Origin: Sulfuricella sp.
GTDB taxonomy: Bacteria > Pseudomonadota > Gammaproteobacteria > Burkholderiales > Sulfuricellaceae
Assembly (NCBI GenBank): GCA_019911785.1
Contig: JAIOJM010000198.1
Location: 1-30,082 of the forward strand
Length of the DNA: 30,082 nucleotides
Reading direction: 5' to 3'
This document shows positions 7,907 through 16,664 of this stretch, in pieces. The notes under the pieces are model-generated. The model was not told the DNA's origin. It did not search any database and saw only the letters and a program-made list of their open reading frames with translations. Made by a program: the position numbers and the translations under genes. Every line of letters begins with the position of its first letter. Position 1 is the first letter of the stretch.

Positions 7907-7935
7907 TATCTGTGTTAATCCGTGTTCATCTGTGG
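7907..7935 (-). repeat. Right copy of the 29-bp inverted repeat
   Basis: The segment TATCTGTGTTAATCCGTG and following bases are the inverted counterpart of 7612-7640 (23 of 29 matches). With the left copy it brackets the MITE-like element. Confidence 0.6.
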
Positions 7936-7955
7936 ATAAAAGCGGTTTTTAGGTT

Positions 7956-7989
7956 AAAAAAAGGCCCACCGCCTGATGGCTGGTGGGCC
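7956..7989 (-). terminator. Rho-independent terminator of ppiD
   Basis: On the minus strand GGCCCACC (7989-7982) pairs perfectly with GGTGGGCC (7970-7963) across an 11-nt loop. Seven T residues follow (7962-7956). It lies 40 bases past the ppiD stop codon. Confidence 0.88.
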
Positions 7990-8029
7990 TCGTCTTTCGT
8001 GAATCCTGTACCTGGTTGAGACTATTTTG

Positions 8030-9901
8030 TTAGTTTTCGACCTTTTCCAGCTTTTCTTTCTTGATGCTGATATCCGCCTTCTGCTTCAGGCTCGCCAAGT
8101 AGGCCGAAGAATATTCTTGTGCAAATGCCTGCCGTAACTGGTTGGCGTAGGATTTCCTTTTCGCCGGGTCGATTGCGTCGGGCTCGACAACCTTGCTGAC
8201 CTTGATCAGGGTATACCCGCCCTTGGGGTTCTCGATTCCCGTATAGGCCGGCAGTTTGCCCGCATCCGCCCGGAAAATCTGGCTCAACGCATCCTTGCCC
8301 ATACTGGAGGCATTTTCACGGCTGATCAGGATAGTCGCACCCCATTTCAAATCGGCAACTGCCCCCCCTTTCTGCAGGCTGGCTAACGCATCCTTGCCCT
8401 GCTTCACCGCCGTGGCATTACCCCGTTCACGCAGCAGCCGCTTGGCCAGTTCCGTATGCAGTTCCTCGAACGGTTTATAGCTGGCAGCCTTGTATTCTGC
8501 TATGCGCGCGGCCACCAGCGTATTTGGCGCAACCTCGACCGCTTCAGTGTTGCGTTTGAGCTTGAGCGCGTCCTCTGAAAACGCCGCCTGCAACAGCTTG
8601 GGATGCTTCAGCAGGGCCATGTCCGTCCCTTTTTTGCTGATCCACGGGCTAGACTGAATCTTTAATTTCAGCGCGTCAGCCACTGGATTGAGGCTGTCCG
8701 GCTGTTCGTAAACCGTGTTGCTGAAGGTTTCCGCCAGCTCGGCGAATTTCTTGACTGCCTTCTGTTTCTTCAGCTCCTGCGCGATTTCTCCCCTGACCTC
8801 ATCAAGGCTGCGAGCGCCGCCCGGCCTGATTGCTGTCAATTTGATGATATGGAAACCGAAATCGGACTGAACCAGGCCGGAAATTTCTCCGCCCTTCATG
8901 CCAAACGCGGCATCCTCAAACGGCTTGACCATCGCACCGCGTGCGAAAAAACCCAAATCGCCTCCTTTGGCGGCGGAACCCGGGTCCTTGGAATGCTGCT
9001 TGGCGAGATCCTCGAACCTTGCCGGGTTCTGCTTGATTTCTTTCAGAATCTGCTCGGCCTGAGTGCGTTCGGCAATCAGGATATGACTCGCTCTGCGTTG
9101 CTCCGCTTCATGATATTGGGCGCTATGCTCGTCATAATATTTTTTCACTTCTTCATCGCTGACAACCATCTGCTGCTGCAACTCATCCGCCGACAAGACC
9201 ACGTAATCAAGCCGAGCCTGCTCGGGAACGAGGAATTCCTCGCGGTGTTTGTCATAATAGGCCTTGACGTCTGCGGGATCCACTTTCAGCTGAATCATGT
9301 ATTGCTCGGGCGTCAGCATCGCCAGGCTGATTTCACGCTGCTGCTCGGCCAGTCGTGCGACCATTTCCTCCGAGGCGCGCGGCACGGCAACGCCATGGGA
9401 CAGCCCTTCGAACAACTGCTGAATCATCAGATTCTGGCGCAAACGCTGCTCGAAAATCGCAGGAGTCATGTCCTGGGCGCGTAACATGGATTCATACCGA
9501 GCCTGGGAAAACTTGCCGTCCTGCTGGAATTCCGGGATCTCGGCAATAATCGAGGCGAGCAGCGTATCGGGCAGATTAATCCCGACACGGTTAGCCTCCA
9601 TAGCCAGCAAGTGCTGCTGAACCAGTCCATCCAGGACGGACTGGCGGACTTCAGGACGATCCAGCATGGCCGGGTCGTAGCGCTCACCCATCGCGCCACG
9701 CATCCGTTCCTGTTGTTCCTTTAAAGTCCTGCTGAATTCCTGCCTGGTGATGTTCTGGCCATTCACCTCGGCAACGATATCAACCTTGTCACCACCGCGA
9801 ATGTAAGAGTCCACCCCCCATAATGCGAAGGGAATGGTAATCAGGCCCAGAATAATTTTGACGATTACACCCTGAGCGCGTTCTCGAATGATTTCCAGCA
9901 T
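8030..9901 (-). CDS. ppiD: PpiD-like periplasmic folding factor (SurA_N/PPIC domains)
   Basis: The 623-residue protein is anchored by one N-terminal membrane segment (about residues 13-33, GVIVKIILGLITIPFALWG) with the rest in the periplasm. There it helps newly exported envelope proteins fold. After the anchor come a SurA-N-like helical region (about 40-200), a parvulin-type PPIC domain (about 268-360, starting RRASHILIAERT and containing GGDLGFFARGAMV), and a further C-terminal helical module, the usual PpiD layout and length. Two adjacent starts exist, GTG at 9902-9904 and ATG at 9899-9901. The ATG is preferred because GAGG lies 8 nt before it. The gene follows hup and two tRNAs, as ppiD follows hupB in many proteobacteria, but a terminator separates it from tRNA-Asp. 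It ends at a strong terminator. Confidence 0.9.
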   Translation of the reverse strand: MLEIIRERAQGVIVKIILGLITIPFALWGVDSYIRGGDKVDIVAEVNGQNITRQEFSRTLKEQQERMRGAMGERYDPAMLDRPEVRQSVLDGLVQQHLLAMEANRVGINLPDTLLASIIAEIPEFQQDGKFSQARYESMLRAQDMTPAIFEQRLRQNLMIQQLFEGLSHGVAVPRASEEMVARLAEQQREISLAMLTPEQYMIQLKVDPADVKAYYDKHREEFLVPEQARLDYVVLSADELQQQMVVSDEEVKKYYDEHSAQYHEAEQRRASHILIAERTQAEQILKEIKQNPARFEDLAKQHSKDPGSAAKGGDLGFFARGAMVKPFEDAAFGMKGGEISGLVQSDFGFHIIKLTAIRPGGARSLDEVRGEIAQELKKQKAVKKFAELAETFSNTVYEQPDSLNPVADALKLKIQSSPWISKKGTDMALLKHPKLLQAAFSEDALKLKRNTEAVEVAPNTLVAARIAEYKAASYKPFEELHTELAKRLLRERGNATAVKQGKDALASLQKGGAVADLKWGATILISRENASSMGKDALSQIFRADAGKLPAYTGIENPKGGYTLIKVSKVVEPDAIDPAKRKSYANQLRQAFAQEYSSAYLASLKQKADISIKKEKLEKVEN

Positions 9902-9933
9902 CACGAATACCTCGGCCCCGTAGCGGGGAGCAC

Positions 9934-9961
9934 AAAAAAAAGGGCGAAACAGCGTTCGCCC
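9934..9961 (-). terminator. Rho-independent terminator after tRNA-Asp
   Basis: On the minus strand GGGCGAA (9961-9955) and TTCGCCC (9948-9942) form a perfect 7-bp stem with a 6-nt loop, followed by eight T (9941-9934). It ends the hup-tRNA-Val-tRNA-Asp unit and lies 33 bases before the ppiD start. A second small hairpin (CCCCG/CGGGG, 9928-9916) follows in the ppiD leader. Confidence 0.85.
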
Positions 9962-9966
9962 ATGTG

Positions 9967-10043
9967 TGGCGGAGTGGACGGGACTCGAACCCGCGACCCC
10001 CGGCGTGACAGGCCGGTATTCTAACCGACTGAACTACCACTCC
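9967..10043 (-). tRNA. tRNA-Asp (GTC)
   Basis: The minus strand reads as a 77-nt cloverleaf with encoded CCA, starting GGAGTGGTAGTTCAGTCGG. The anticodon loop is CTGTCAC (anticodon GTC), and the T-arm contains GGTTCGAGTCC. The acceptor stem GGAGTGG pairs with CCACTCC. The sequence is very close to the well-known enterobacterial tRNA-Asp. It lies 26 bases after tRNA-Val and is followed by a terminator. Confidence 0.97.
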
Positions 10044-10069
10044 ATATACCTGAAAACTTCAAAACCTGA

Positions 10070-10145
10070 TGGTGGGTGCTGACGGGGTCGAACCGCCGAC
10101 ATTCGCCTTGTAAGGGCGACGCTCTACCAACTGAGCTAAGCACCC
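10070..10145 (-). tRNA. tRNA-Val (TAC)
   Basis: The minus strand gives a 76-nt cloverleaf with encoded CCA, starting GGGTGCTTAGCTCAGTTGG. The anticodon is TAC within CTTACAA, and the T-arm is GGTTCGACCCC. The acceptor arms GGGTGCT and AGCACCC pair fully. It starts only 8 bases after the hup stop codon, so it is almost certainly cut from a hup-tRNA transcript. Confidence 0.97.
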
Positions 10146-10153
10146 GAAGTTCG

Positions 10154-10426
10154 CTAGTTTACAGCATCCTTCAGCGCTTTGCCAGAACGGAACTTCGGCA
10201 CTTTAGCTGCCTTGATCTTGATGGTTGCGCCGGTGCGAGGATTGCGGCCATTACGAGCGGCGCGTTTGCCGACGTAGAACGTACCAAAACCAACCAGGGT
10301 AACCAATTCACCCTTTTTCAGCGCGACTTTAACGGCACCAATAGTAGCGTCCAGAGCACGGCCAGCAGCAGCCTTGGACATATCGGCAGATTTAGCGATT
10401 GCATCAATCAACTCGGATTTGTTCAC
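10154..10426 (-). CDS. hupB: DNA-binding protein HU
   Basis: This 90-residue protein has the length and sequence of HU, a small dimeric nucleoid protein that bends DNA. It begins [21 protein letters not shown] and carries the DNA-embracing arm [20 protein letters not shown]. The start is a GTG at 10424-10426. It is supported by AAAGGGGACC just upstream and by the family's conserved N-terminus; the frame extends further upstream but that part is leader. A near-consensus promoter lies 50-80 bases upstream, consistent with abundant expression. Between hup and lon lies a clear terminator, so hup is not expressed with lon. Downstream come tRNA-Val, tRNA-Asp and then ppiD. Confidence 0.97.
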   Translation of the reverse strand: MNKSELIDAIAKSADMSKAAAGRALDATIGAVKVALKKGELVTLVGFGTFYVGKRAARNGRNPRTGATIKIKAAKVPKFRSGKALKDAVN

Positions 10427-10477
10427 GTGAGGTCCCCTTTCTATTCGGTTGAGAAACAGGTTTAGTCCTGCACACAC

Positions 10478-10507
10478 TTTATAACAAGCCGCAAAACCAT
10501 GTGTCAA
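10478..10507 (-). promoter_or_regulatory. Near-consensus promoter of hup and the tRNAs
   Basis: On the minus strand a perfect TTGACA (10507-10502) and TATAAA (10483-10478) are separated by 18 bases. The 5' leader to the GTG at 10426 would be about 45 nt. This is the strongest sigma-70 promoter seen in the window and suits a highly expressed nucleoid protein and two tRNAs. Confidence 0.75.
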
Positions 10508-10606
10508 GCGGTTTCAGCAAAATTAATCCGATTGGATGGCGTCAAATAAGGGGTTCCGGGCAGACAGCAAATTCCGGGCCACAAATATGACGGATACAAT
10601 GAAAAC

Positions 10607-10646
10607 AAAAAAGCCAACCCGGGCAGCGAGTTGCCGGATTGGCTTT
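10607..10646 (-). terminator. Rho-independent terminator of lon
   Basis: On the minus strand AAGCCAA (10645-10639) pairs with TTGGCTT (10617-10611), extended inward by CCGG/CCGG pairing. A run of T follows (10612-10607). It lies 20 bases after the lon stop codon. Confidence 0.82.
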
Positions 10647-10665
10647 GAGTGAAGCGCGATGCGGG

Positions 10666-13077
10666 TTAATGCTTGATGACGGCGTCCTCTGTTTTTTCTT
10701 CAACCGGCGGCATGGGGGTGGTCGTAACCACCTCTGGCAGCGCCTCCGGCTTGCGCTCGAGCGCATAAGCGAGCACTTCGTCGATCCACTTGACTGGGTG
10801 AATATCCAGCCGGTTTTTGATGTTATCCGGGATCTCAACCAAATCCTTGACGTTCTCATGAGGAATCAAGACAGTTTTAATCCCGCCACGGTGAGCCGCC
10901 AGCAGCTTCTCTTTCAACCCGCCGATCGGCAAAATCTCACCACGCAGCGTGATCTCGCCGGTCATCGCGACATCTGCCCGCACCGGAATTCCGGTCAGGA
11001 TGGATACCATCGCGGTGGTGATGGCAATACCCGCGCTGGGCCCATCCTTGGGCGTGGCACCTTCCGGAAGGTGAATGTGGACATCGTTCTTCTGATAAAA
11101 ATCCTCGGGGATGCCCAGCGCGCGTGAGCGGCTGCGCACTACGGAAAGTGCCGCCTGAATCGATTCCTGCATCACCTCGCCGAGCTTGCCCGTGGTGATC
11201 ATCTTGCCCTTGCCGGGCAGCGCCACCGCCTCGATGGTCAGCAACTCGCCGCCCACTTCGGTCCAGGCAAGACCCGTCACCTGGCCAACCTGGTTGTTCA
11301 GCTCGGCCATGCCGTAGCTGTAACGGCGCACACCCAGGTACTTATCCAGGCTGCGCGCGGTCACCGCGATCTTGCCTTTGCTCTTCTTGAGCAGCAGCGC
11401 TTTCACCACCTTGCGGCAAATTTTGGCGATTTCCCGCTCCAGGCTACGCACCCCCGCCTCGCGGGTGTAATAGCGGACGATGTCGCGCACGGCGCTTTCG
11501 GCGATGCTGGCCTCGTCCTCTTTGAGCCCGTGCAGCTTCAACTGCTTCGGCAGCAGGTAGCGCATCGCGATGTTGATCTTCTCGTCCTCGGTGTAACCGG
11601 ACAGGCGAATCACCTCCATCCGGTCAAGCAGCGGGCCGGGGATGTTCATGGAGTTGGAAGTGGCCACGAACATCACGTCGGACAGGTCATACTCCACCTC
11701 GACATAGTGGTCGACGAAGGTATGGTTCTGCTCCGGGTCGAGCACCTCCAGCAGCGCCGAGGAGGGGTCGCCACGGAAGTCCGCCCCCATCTTGTCCACT
11801 TCGTCCAGCAGGAACAGCGGGTTACGCACGCCGACCTTGGCCATGCTCTGCAACACCTTGCCCGGCATGGAGCCGATGTAGGTGCGGCGATGGCCACGAA
11901 TCTCGGCTTCATCGCGCACCCCGCCCAGTGCCATGCGGATAAACTTGCGATTTGTTGCGCGGGCGATGGACTGACCCAGTGAGGTCTTGCCTACGCCGGG
12001 CGGACCGACCAGGCACAGAATCGGCGCCTTGAATTTATCCACGCGCTGCTGCACTGCCAGATATTCGACAATACGTTCCTTGACCTTCTCCAGGCCGTAG
12101 TGATCCTTTTCCAGCACCGCTTCGGCCGCTTTCAGATCCTTGCTGATCTTGGTTTTCTTCTTCCACGGCAACCCGGTCAGGATGTCGATGAAGTTGCGCA
12201 CCACCGTCGCTTCCGCCGACATCGGCGACATCAGGCGCAGTTTCTTCAATTCGGATTCAGCCTTGGCAAGTGCCTCCTTGGGCATGGAAGCCGCCTTGAT
12301 TTTCTTTTCCATCTCGTCCAGATCCGAGCCTTCCTCCAGCTCGCCCAGCTCTTTCTGGATCGCCTTGACCTGTTCGTTCAGGTAATACTCGCGCTGACTC
12401 TTCTCCATCTGGCGTTTGACACGGCCGCGGATGCGCTTTTCCACCTGGAGGATATCGATTTCCGCATCCAGAATGCCGAGCATGTGCTCCAGGCGTTTTT
12501 GCACGTTCACCATTTCCAGGATTTCCTGCTTCTGCTCGATCTTGAGCGGCAGGTGAGCGGCGATGGTGTCAGCCAGGCGACCCGCCTCATCAATGCTGGC
12601 CAGCGACGTGAGTATCTCCGGCGGAATCTTCTTGTTGAGCTTGACGTACTGGTCGAACTGGGCGAAAAGGCCGCGACGCAACGCCTCGATCTCGTTTTCT
12701 TCGCCATCTTCCTGCGCGATCAGGTCGGCTTCCGCGACGAAGTGGGTCTTGGCATCGGAAAATTTGGTCACCTGAGCGCGCTGACTGCCTTCCACCAGCA
12801 CCTTGACGGTGCCATCGGGCAGTTTCAGCATCTGCAGGATGCTGGCCATGCAGCCGACCTCATACAGGTCCTCCGGCACGGGCTCGTCCTTGGCTGCGGA
12901 CTTCTGCGCCACCAGCATGATGTGCTTTCCGGACTCCATGGCGGTTTCCAGCGCCTTGATGGACTTGGGACGACCTACGAACAGAGGGATCACCATGTGC
13001 GGGAACACCACCACGTCGCGCAGCGGCAGCAGCGGCAGTGTCACGGATTGGTCTAACGAGTCATTGTGTACAGTCAT
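10666..13077 (-). CDS. lon: ATP-dependent protease Lon (La)
   Basis: The 803-residue product is a full-length Lon, the cytoplasmic homohexameric AAA+ protease that degrades misfolded and short-lived regulatory proteins. The N-terminal substrate-binding domain begins near residue 14 ([17 protein letters not shown]). Walker A GPPGVGKT is at 358-365. The Ser-Lys catalytic dyad is S681 in DGPSAG and K722 in GGLKEK, close to the positions known for E. coli Lon (S679/K722). The ATG at 13075-13077 is chosen because GGTGGAG lies just upstream; a GTG three codons earlier has no ribosome binding site. lon is separated from clpX by a terminator. A sigma-32-like promoter lies upstream, in line with the heat-shock control of Lon in other proteobacteria. 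Confidence 0.98.
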   Translation of the reverse strand: MTVHNDSLDQSVTLPLLPLRDVVVFPHMVIPLFVGRPKSIKALETAMESGKHIMLVAQKSAAKDEPVPEDLYEVGCMASILQMLKLPDGTVKVLVEGSQRAQVTKFSDAKTHFVAEADLIAQEDGEENEIEALRRGLFAQFDQYVKLNKKIPPEILTSLASIDEAGRLADTIAAHLPLKIEQKQEILEMVNVQKRLEHMLGILDAEIDILQVEKRIRGRVKRQMEKSQREYYLNEQVKAIQKELGELEEGSDLDEMEKKIKAASMPKEALAKAESELKKLRLMSPMSAEATVVRNFIDILTGLPWKKKTKISKDLKAAEAVLEKDHYGLEKVKERIVEYLAVQQRVDKFKAPILCLVGPPGVGKTSLGQSIARATNRKFIRMALGGVRDEAEIRGHRRTYIGSMPGKVLQSMAKVGVRNPLFLLDEVDKMGADFRGDPSSALLEVLDPEQNHTFVDHYVEVEYDLSDVMFVATSNSMNIPGPLLDRMEVIRLSGYTEDEKINIAMRYLLPKQLKLHGLKEDEASIAESAVRDIVRYYTREAGVRSLEREIAKICRKVVKALLLKKSKGKIAVTARSLDKYLGVRRYSYGMAELNNQVGQVTGLAWTEVGGELLTIEAVALPGKGKMITTGKLGEVMQESIQAALSVVRSRSRALGIPEDFYQKNDVHIHLPEGATPKDGPSAGIAITTAMVSILTGIPVRADVAMTGEITLRGEILPIGGLKEKLLAAHRGGIKTVLIPHENVKDLVEIPDNIKNRLDIHPVKWIDEVLAYALERKPEALPEVVTTTPMPPVEEKTEDAVIKH

Positions 13078-13110
13078 GGGCTCCACCTGAAATTTAACTT
13101 ACAGTTACGA

Positions 13111-13138
13111 AGGTAGGGACGACTTGTGGCAATTCAAG
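13111..13138 (-). promoter_or_regulatory. Possible sigma-32 (heat-shock) promoter of lon
   Basis: On the minus strand CTTGAA (13138-13133) is followed after 14 bases by CCCTACCT (13118-13111), resembling the RpoH pattern CTTGAAA and CCCCATnT. The expected start is about 25-30 bases before the lon ATG. The -10 match is partial. Confidence 0.4.
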
Positions 13139-13177
13139 TGCATCTGGAAAAATTTGAACGCCACCCACAGTAGAACC

Positions 13178-13206
13178 AAACAAGCCGCCGCTGGAGAAGC
13201 GGCGGC
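13178..13206 (-). terminator. Rho-independent terminator of clpX
   Basis: On the minus strand GCCGCCGCT (13206-13198) and AGCGGCGGC (13192-13184) form a perfect 9-bp GC-rich stem with a 5-nt loop. It is followed by TTGTTT (13183-13178). It lies 6 bases after the clpX stop and separates the tig-clpP-clpX unit from lon. Confidence 0.75.
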
Positions 13207-13212
13207 AAAACA

Positions 13213-14478
13213 TCAGGCAGTGCCGGCCACCTTCGGCTGATCGGCGTAAATCAGGATCGGTTGGCTCTCCCCCCTGACCACCCCGTCGTCGATCACTGCC
13301 TTGGCGACGTTACTCATGGAGGGCAGGTCGTACATGATATCCAGCAGGGTATGCTCTAGAATCGAACGCAAGCCACGGGCACCGGTCTTTCTCGCCAGCG
13401 CTTTCTTGGCAATGGCGAGCAGCGAATTTTCCCTGAACTCCAATTCGACCCCTTCCATAGCGAAGAGTTTCTGATACTGCTTGATCAGGGCATTCTTGGG
13501 CTCGGTCAGGATGCGCACCAGGGCATGCTCGTCGAGATCCTCGAGGGTCGCGACAACGGGCAGGCGACCGACGAATTCAGGGATCAGGCCGAACTTGATC
13601 AGATCTTCCGGCTGGACATCACGCAGCACGGCGCCGATTTCCTTGCGGTCGTCCTTGCTCTTCACTTCGGCGCCAAAACCTATCCCACCCTTTTCGGAGC
13701 GCATGCGTATCACCTTATCCAGGCCGCTGAACGCACCACCGCAGATGAACAGGATATTGGTGGTATCAATCTGAACGAATTCCTGATTGGGGTGTTTGCG
13801 CCCGCCCTGCGGCGGCACCGAGGCAGTGGTGCCCTCGATCAGCTTGAGCAGTGCCTGCTGCACGCCTTCACCGGACACATCGCGGGTAATCGACGGATTG
13901 TCGGATTTGCGCGAGATCTTGTCGATTTCATCAATGTAGACAATGCCACGCTGCGCCTTCTCCACATCGTAATCGCATTTCTGCAACAGTTTCTGGATGA
14001 TGTTTTCGACGTCCTCACCGACATAACCGGCTTCGGTCAGGGTGGTGGCATCAGCCATAACGAAAGGCACGTTGAGCATGCGCGCCAGAGTCTGGGCCAG
14101 CAGGGTCTTGCCGGAGCCGGTGGGGCCTATCAGCAGGATATTGCTCTTGGCCAGCTCGACCTCGTCGGTCTTCGAACTGTTCTTGAGCCGCTTGTAGTGA
14201 TTGTAGACTGCGACAGAGAGGATTTTCTTCGCCTTCGGCTGATCGATCACGTATTCGTCGAGCATCTGGCAGATTTCCTGTGGCACTGGCAAGTCGGAAG
14301 CTCCGCCCTTTGCCGACTGATCGCCCTGCGCCTCCTCGCGAATAATGTCGTTACACAGCTCGACGCACTCATCGCAGACAAACACGGACGGGCCGGCAAT
14401 CAATTTACGCACTTCATGTTGGCTTTTGCCGCAGAACGAGCAGTAAAGCAGTTTTTCGCCGCCGGTTTTATCTGTCAT
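13213..14478 (-). CDS. clpX: ATP-dependent Clp protease, ATPase subunit ClpX
   Basis: The 421-residue protein is the AAA+ unfoldase that feeds tagged substrates to ClpP. The N-terminal zinc-binding domain has C13 and C16 (CSFC) and C35 and C38 (CDEC). The Walker A motif GPTGSGKT, the DEIDKI Walker B and the sensor/arginine region ending [13 protein letters not shown] are all present. Start: the ATG at 14476-14478 has GAGGAAAAC upstream and gives the canonical [13 protein letters not shown] beginning. The frame stays open upstream into clpP, but that part is not coding. It follows clpP after 28 bases and ends at a terminator, so tig, clpP and clpX appear to be one operon. Confidence 0.98.
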   Translation of the reverse strand: MTDKTGGEKLLYCSFCGKSQHEVRKLIAGPSVFVCDECVELCNDIIREEAQGDQSAKGGASDLPVPQEICQMLDEYVIDQPKAKKILSVAVYNHYKRLKNSSKTDEVELAKSNILLIGPTGSGKTLLAQTLARMLNVPFVMADATTLTEAGYVGEDVENIIQKLLQKCDYDVEKAQRGIVYIDEIDKISRKSDNPSITRDVSGEGVQQALLKLIEGTTASVPPQGGRKHPNQEFVQIDTTNILFICGGAFSGLDKVIRMRSEKGGIGFGAEVKSKDDRKEIGAVLRDVQPEDLIKFGLIPEFVGRLPVVATLEDLDEHALVRILTEPKNALIKQYQKLFAMEGVELEFRENSLLAIAKKALARKTGARGLRSILEHTLLDIMYDLPSMSNVAKAVIDDGVVRGESQPILIYADQPKVAGTA

Positions 14479-14506
14479 TTTCAGTTTTCCTCGAATATTT
14501 TGGGCA

Positions 14507-15136
14507 TCAACCAGCAATATCGGTTCGATTCGCCAGTACTTTATCCACCAGCCCATATTTTACCGCCTCATCGCCGCTCATGAAATTATCGCGGTCGCTG
14601 TCCTTTTCAATGGTTTCAACGGACTGGCCGGTGTGGTGAGCCAGCATCGTATTCAGACGCTGTCTCAAGTACAGGATTTCCCTGGCATGGATTTCAATAT
14701 CGGAGGCCTGCCCCTGGAAGCCGCCCGAGGGTTGATGAATCATCACACGGGAATTCGGCAGGCAGAAACGTTTGCCCTTGGCGCCGGCTGCAAGCAAAAA
14801 CGAACCCATGCTGGCGGCCTGGCCCAGGCAGAGGGTGCTGACGTCCGGCTTGATAAACTGCATGGTGTCGTAAATCGACATGCCGGCACTGACCGAACCA
14901 CCCGGCGAGTTGATGTAGAAGAAAATATCCTTGTCCGGATTGTCCGACTCCAAGAACAGCATCTGCGCCACGATCAGGTTGGCCGTCGCATCGTTGACCG
15001 GCCCAACCAGGAAAATCACCCGCTCCTTGAGCAGGCGAGAATAAATGTCGAACGCGCGTTCGCCACGCCCACTCTGCTCGATCACCATCGGGACCAAACC
15101 CAGGTTTTGCGGCTCCCAGTTCTGACTCTGAATCAT
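14507..15136 (-). CDS. clpP: ATP-dependent Clp protease, proteolytic subunit ClpP
   Basis: This is a 209-residue serine peptidase that assembles into a two-ring tetradecamer and degrades proteins unfolded by ClpX. The triad is S109 in [10 protein letters not shown]134 in MIHQPSGG and D183 in DRDNF, each two residues before its E. coli counterpart. An N-terminal propeptide of about a dozen residues is likely, as in other proteobacterial ClpPs. The ATG overlaps the tig stop by one base (TAATG), which suggests translational coupling. clpX follows after 28 bases. Confidence 0.98.
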   Translation of the reverse strand: MIQSQNWEPQNLGLVPMVIEQSGRGERAFDIYSRLLKERVIFLVGPVNDATANLIVAQMLFLESDNPDKDIFFYINSPGGSVSAGMSIYDTMQFIKPDVSTLCLGQAASMGSFLLAAGAKGKRFCLPNSRVMIHQPSGGFQGQASDIEIHAREILYLRQRLNTMLAHHTGQSVETIEKDSDRDNFMSGDEAVKYGLVDKVLANRTDIAG

Positions 15137-16443
15137 TAATTATTCCCCATCAGTTCATCAAAGGCGGAAGTGACTTCCACCACTTTGGCGCGTTCCAGCA
15201 CCCATTTGACCACATTGTCTTCTATCACCAGCGATTCGACTGTGGCCAGGCGATTCGGTTCACCATAATACCAAGCCAGCACCTGCTCAGGCTGCTCATA
15301 GCTCTGCGCCAGCTCATTCACCAGCTCACGCACCTGCTCAGGCTTGGCCTGCAACTGGTGTGCATTAACCAGTTCCGCCATGATCAAACCGAGGCTGACG
15401 CGGCGGCGCGCCTGGTCCTCGAACAAATTGGCCGGCAGCGAAATATCGCCGCTGGCGGTCAAGCCGCGAGCACGCAGATCTTCGCCGGCCTGCTGGCGGA
15501 GATGGTCAATTTCCATCTCGATCAGCGACCTGGGCTGCTCGAACGGTGTCACGTCGAGCAGAGCCTGCATCACACGCTCCTTGACCCGGCCGTCGATGCG
15601 CTTTTTCACTTCGCGCTCCAGGTTGGCCTTGATTTCGCTGCGCATGGTTTCCAGGTTGCCGTCCGACACGCCCAGCGACTTGGCGAAATCCGCATCGACT
15701 TCCGGCAGTTTCGGCTCCGCCACCTGATTCAGCGTCACCGCGAAAGTCACGGTTTTTCCGGCCAGTTCCTTGGCATGATAATCTTCGGGAAAGGTTAATT
15801 CAAACGATTTGCTCTCGCCTGCCGCCATGCCCAGGATAGCCCCTTCAAATTCCTTCAGCGTCTGGCCTTCGCCCAGCACCAGCTTATAGCCCTGGGCCTG
15901 GCCACCCTGGAATTCCTCTCCATTCAGAGTGCCGCGGTAGTCAATTTCGACCTGATCGCCGGCAGCAGCTTGGCGCTCGGCCGGCGCATAGGTCACGCGC
16001 TGCTTGCGCAGGATTTCAATAGTTTTATCAACCTCGGCATCGCCCACCACCACCTTCGGACGATCGATCGTTACCCCGCTGATATCGCCCACCACCACAT
16101 TGGGGTAAACCTCGAAAGTCGCTGCGAATTGCAGATCTTTGGACTCGCCCTCGGCCGGCCTGGCCTCGATCCGGGGATAACCCGCCACCCTCAGGTTCTG
16201 CGCCCTGACCGCTTCGGAAAAATTTTTCTGAACCGCCTCGCCCAAAACTTCCTGGCGTACCTGGCCGCTGTACTGCTGCTCCACAATCTTCATCGGCACC
16301 TTGCCGGGGCGGAAACCATCCATCTTGACCGTGCGCGCCAGCCGTTTCAGCCTGTTTCCCACTTCCGCTTCCATGCTGGCGAGCGAGACCGCCAGGTTAA
16401 GCGTACGTTGCAGCGAGCTGGAGTTTTCCGTAGTCGTTTCCAT
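15136..16443 (-). CDS. tig: Trigger factor, ribosome-associated chaperone
   Basis: The 435-residue protein binds near the ribosome exit tunnel and shields nascent chains; it also has peptidyl-prolyl isomerase activity. The ribosome-docking signature GFRPGKVP is at about residues 44-51. The FKBP-type domain (about 150-240) is recognisable from [19 protein letters not shown] and the [21 protein letters not shown] stretch. The C-terminal arms follow to VDELMGNN-like end residues. Length is normal for the family. The start ATG at 16441-16443 has AGAGGG upstream. tRNA-Leu lies 39 bases upstream on the same strand with no terminator between, so tig may be read from the tRNA promoter. Confidence 0.97.
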   Translation of the reverse strand: METTTENSSSLQRTLNLAVSLASMEAEVGNRLKRLARTVKMDGFRPGKVPMKIVEQQYSGQVRQEVLGEAVQKNFSEAVRAQNLRVAGYPRIEARPAEGESKDLQFAATFEVYPNVVVGDISGVTIDRPKVVVGDAEVDKTIEILRKQRVTYAPAERQAAAGDQVEIDYRGTLNGEEFQGGQAQGYKLVLGEGQTLKEFEGAILGMAAGESKSFELTFPEDYHAKELAGKTVTFAVTLNQVAEPKLPEVDADFAKSLGVSDGNLETMRSEIKANLEREVKKRIDGRVKERVMQALLDVTPFEQPRSLIEMEIDHLRQQAGEDLRARGLTASGDISLPANLFEDQARRRVSLGLIMAELVNAHQLQAKPEQVRELVNELAQSYEQPEQVLAWYYGEPNRLATVESLVIEDNVVKWVLERAKVVEVTSAFDELMGNN

Positions 16444-16482
16444 TACCTATCTATCCCTCTAAATTAATGACTGTTGCATGTC

Positions 16483-16567
16483 TGGTGCGAAAGGGGGGAC
16501 TCGAACCCCCACGCCGTGAAGCGCTGGAACCTAAATCCAGTGCGTCTACCAATTCCGCCACTTTCGC
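16483..16567 (-). tRNA. tRNA-Leu (TAG)
   Basis: The minus strand gives an 85-nt class II tRNA with encoded CCA, starting GCGAAAGTGGCGGAATTGG. The anticodon TAG is in the loop ATTTAGG between the CTGG and CCAG stem arms. A long variable arm and the T-arm GGTTCGAGTCC follow. The acceptor stem GCGAAAG pairs with CTTTCGC. It lies directly upstream of tig, an arrangement common in betaproteobacteria. Confidence 0.97.
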
Positions 16568-16664
16568 AAAAACCTCTATAGTGTAATATATTCAACGACC
16601 GGCTGTCAGCTTTCTAAGGAGCCTCCGGCTTCCTTTTCCGCGAGCCATCCTACCTGAAAACCTT

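Larger units (their letters stand above)
7398..8029. other. Repeat-rich intergenic region, no gene seen
   Basis: No convincing coding sequence was found in these 632 bases. From left to right it holds: the dyad upstream of the dsrE-like gene (7418-7434); a CCCGGC-AAA-GCCGGG hairpin (7444-7458); a GCGCCT-CGA-AGGCGC hairpin (7473-7487); the left copy of an inverted 29-bp repeat (7612-7640); a 169-bp MITE-like element (7718-7886) with CTAG on both sides; the right inverted repeat copy (7907-7935); and the ppiD terminator (7956-7989). The base composition is lower in GC than in the flanking genes. Confidence 0.7.

Noticed and set aside
7612..7935. Possible CRISPR array from the repeated CACGGATTAACAC-like words
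   Set aside because: There are only two clusters, in opposite orientation, without regular spacers and without cas genes.
16616..16637. Hairpin AGGAGCC-TCC-GGCTTCCT with TTT upstream of hpnC, as a terminator
   Set aside because: It is on the plus strand just before hpnC where no upstream plus-strand transcript is expected, and the stem needs a bulge. Its role cannot be decided.
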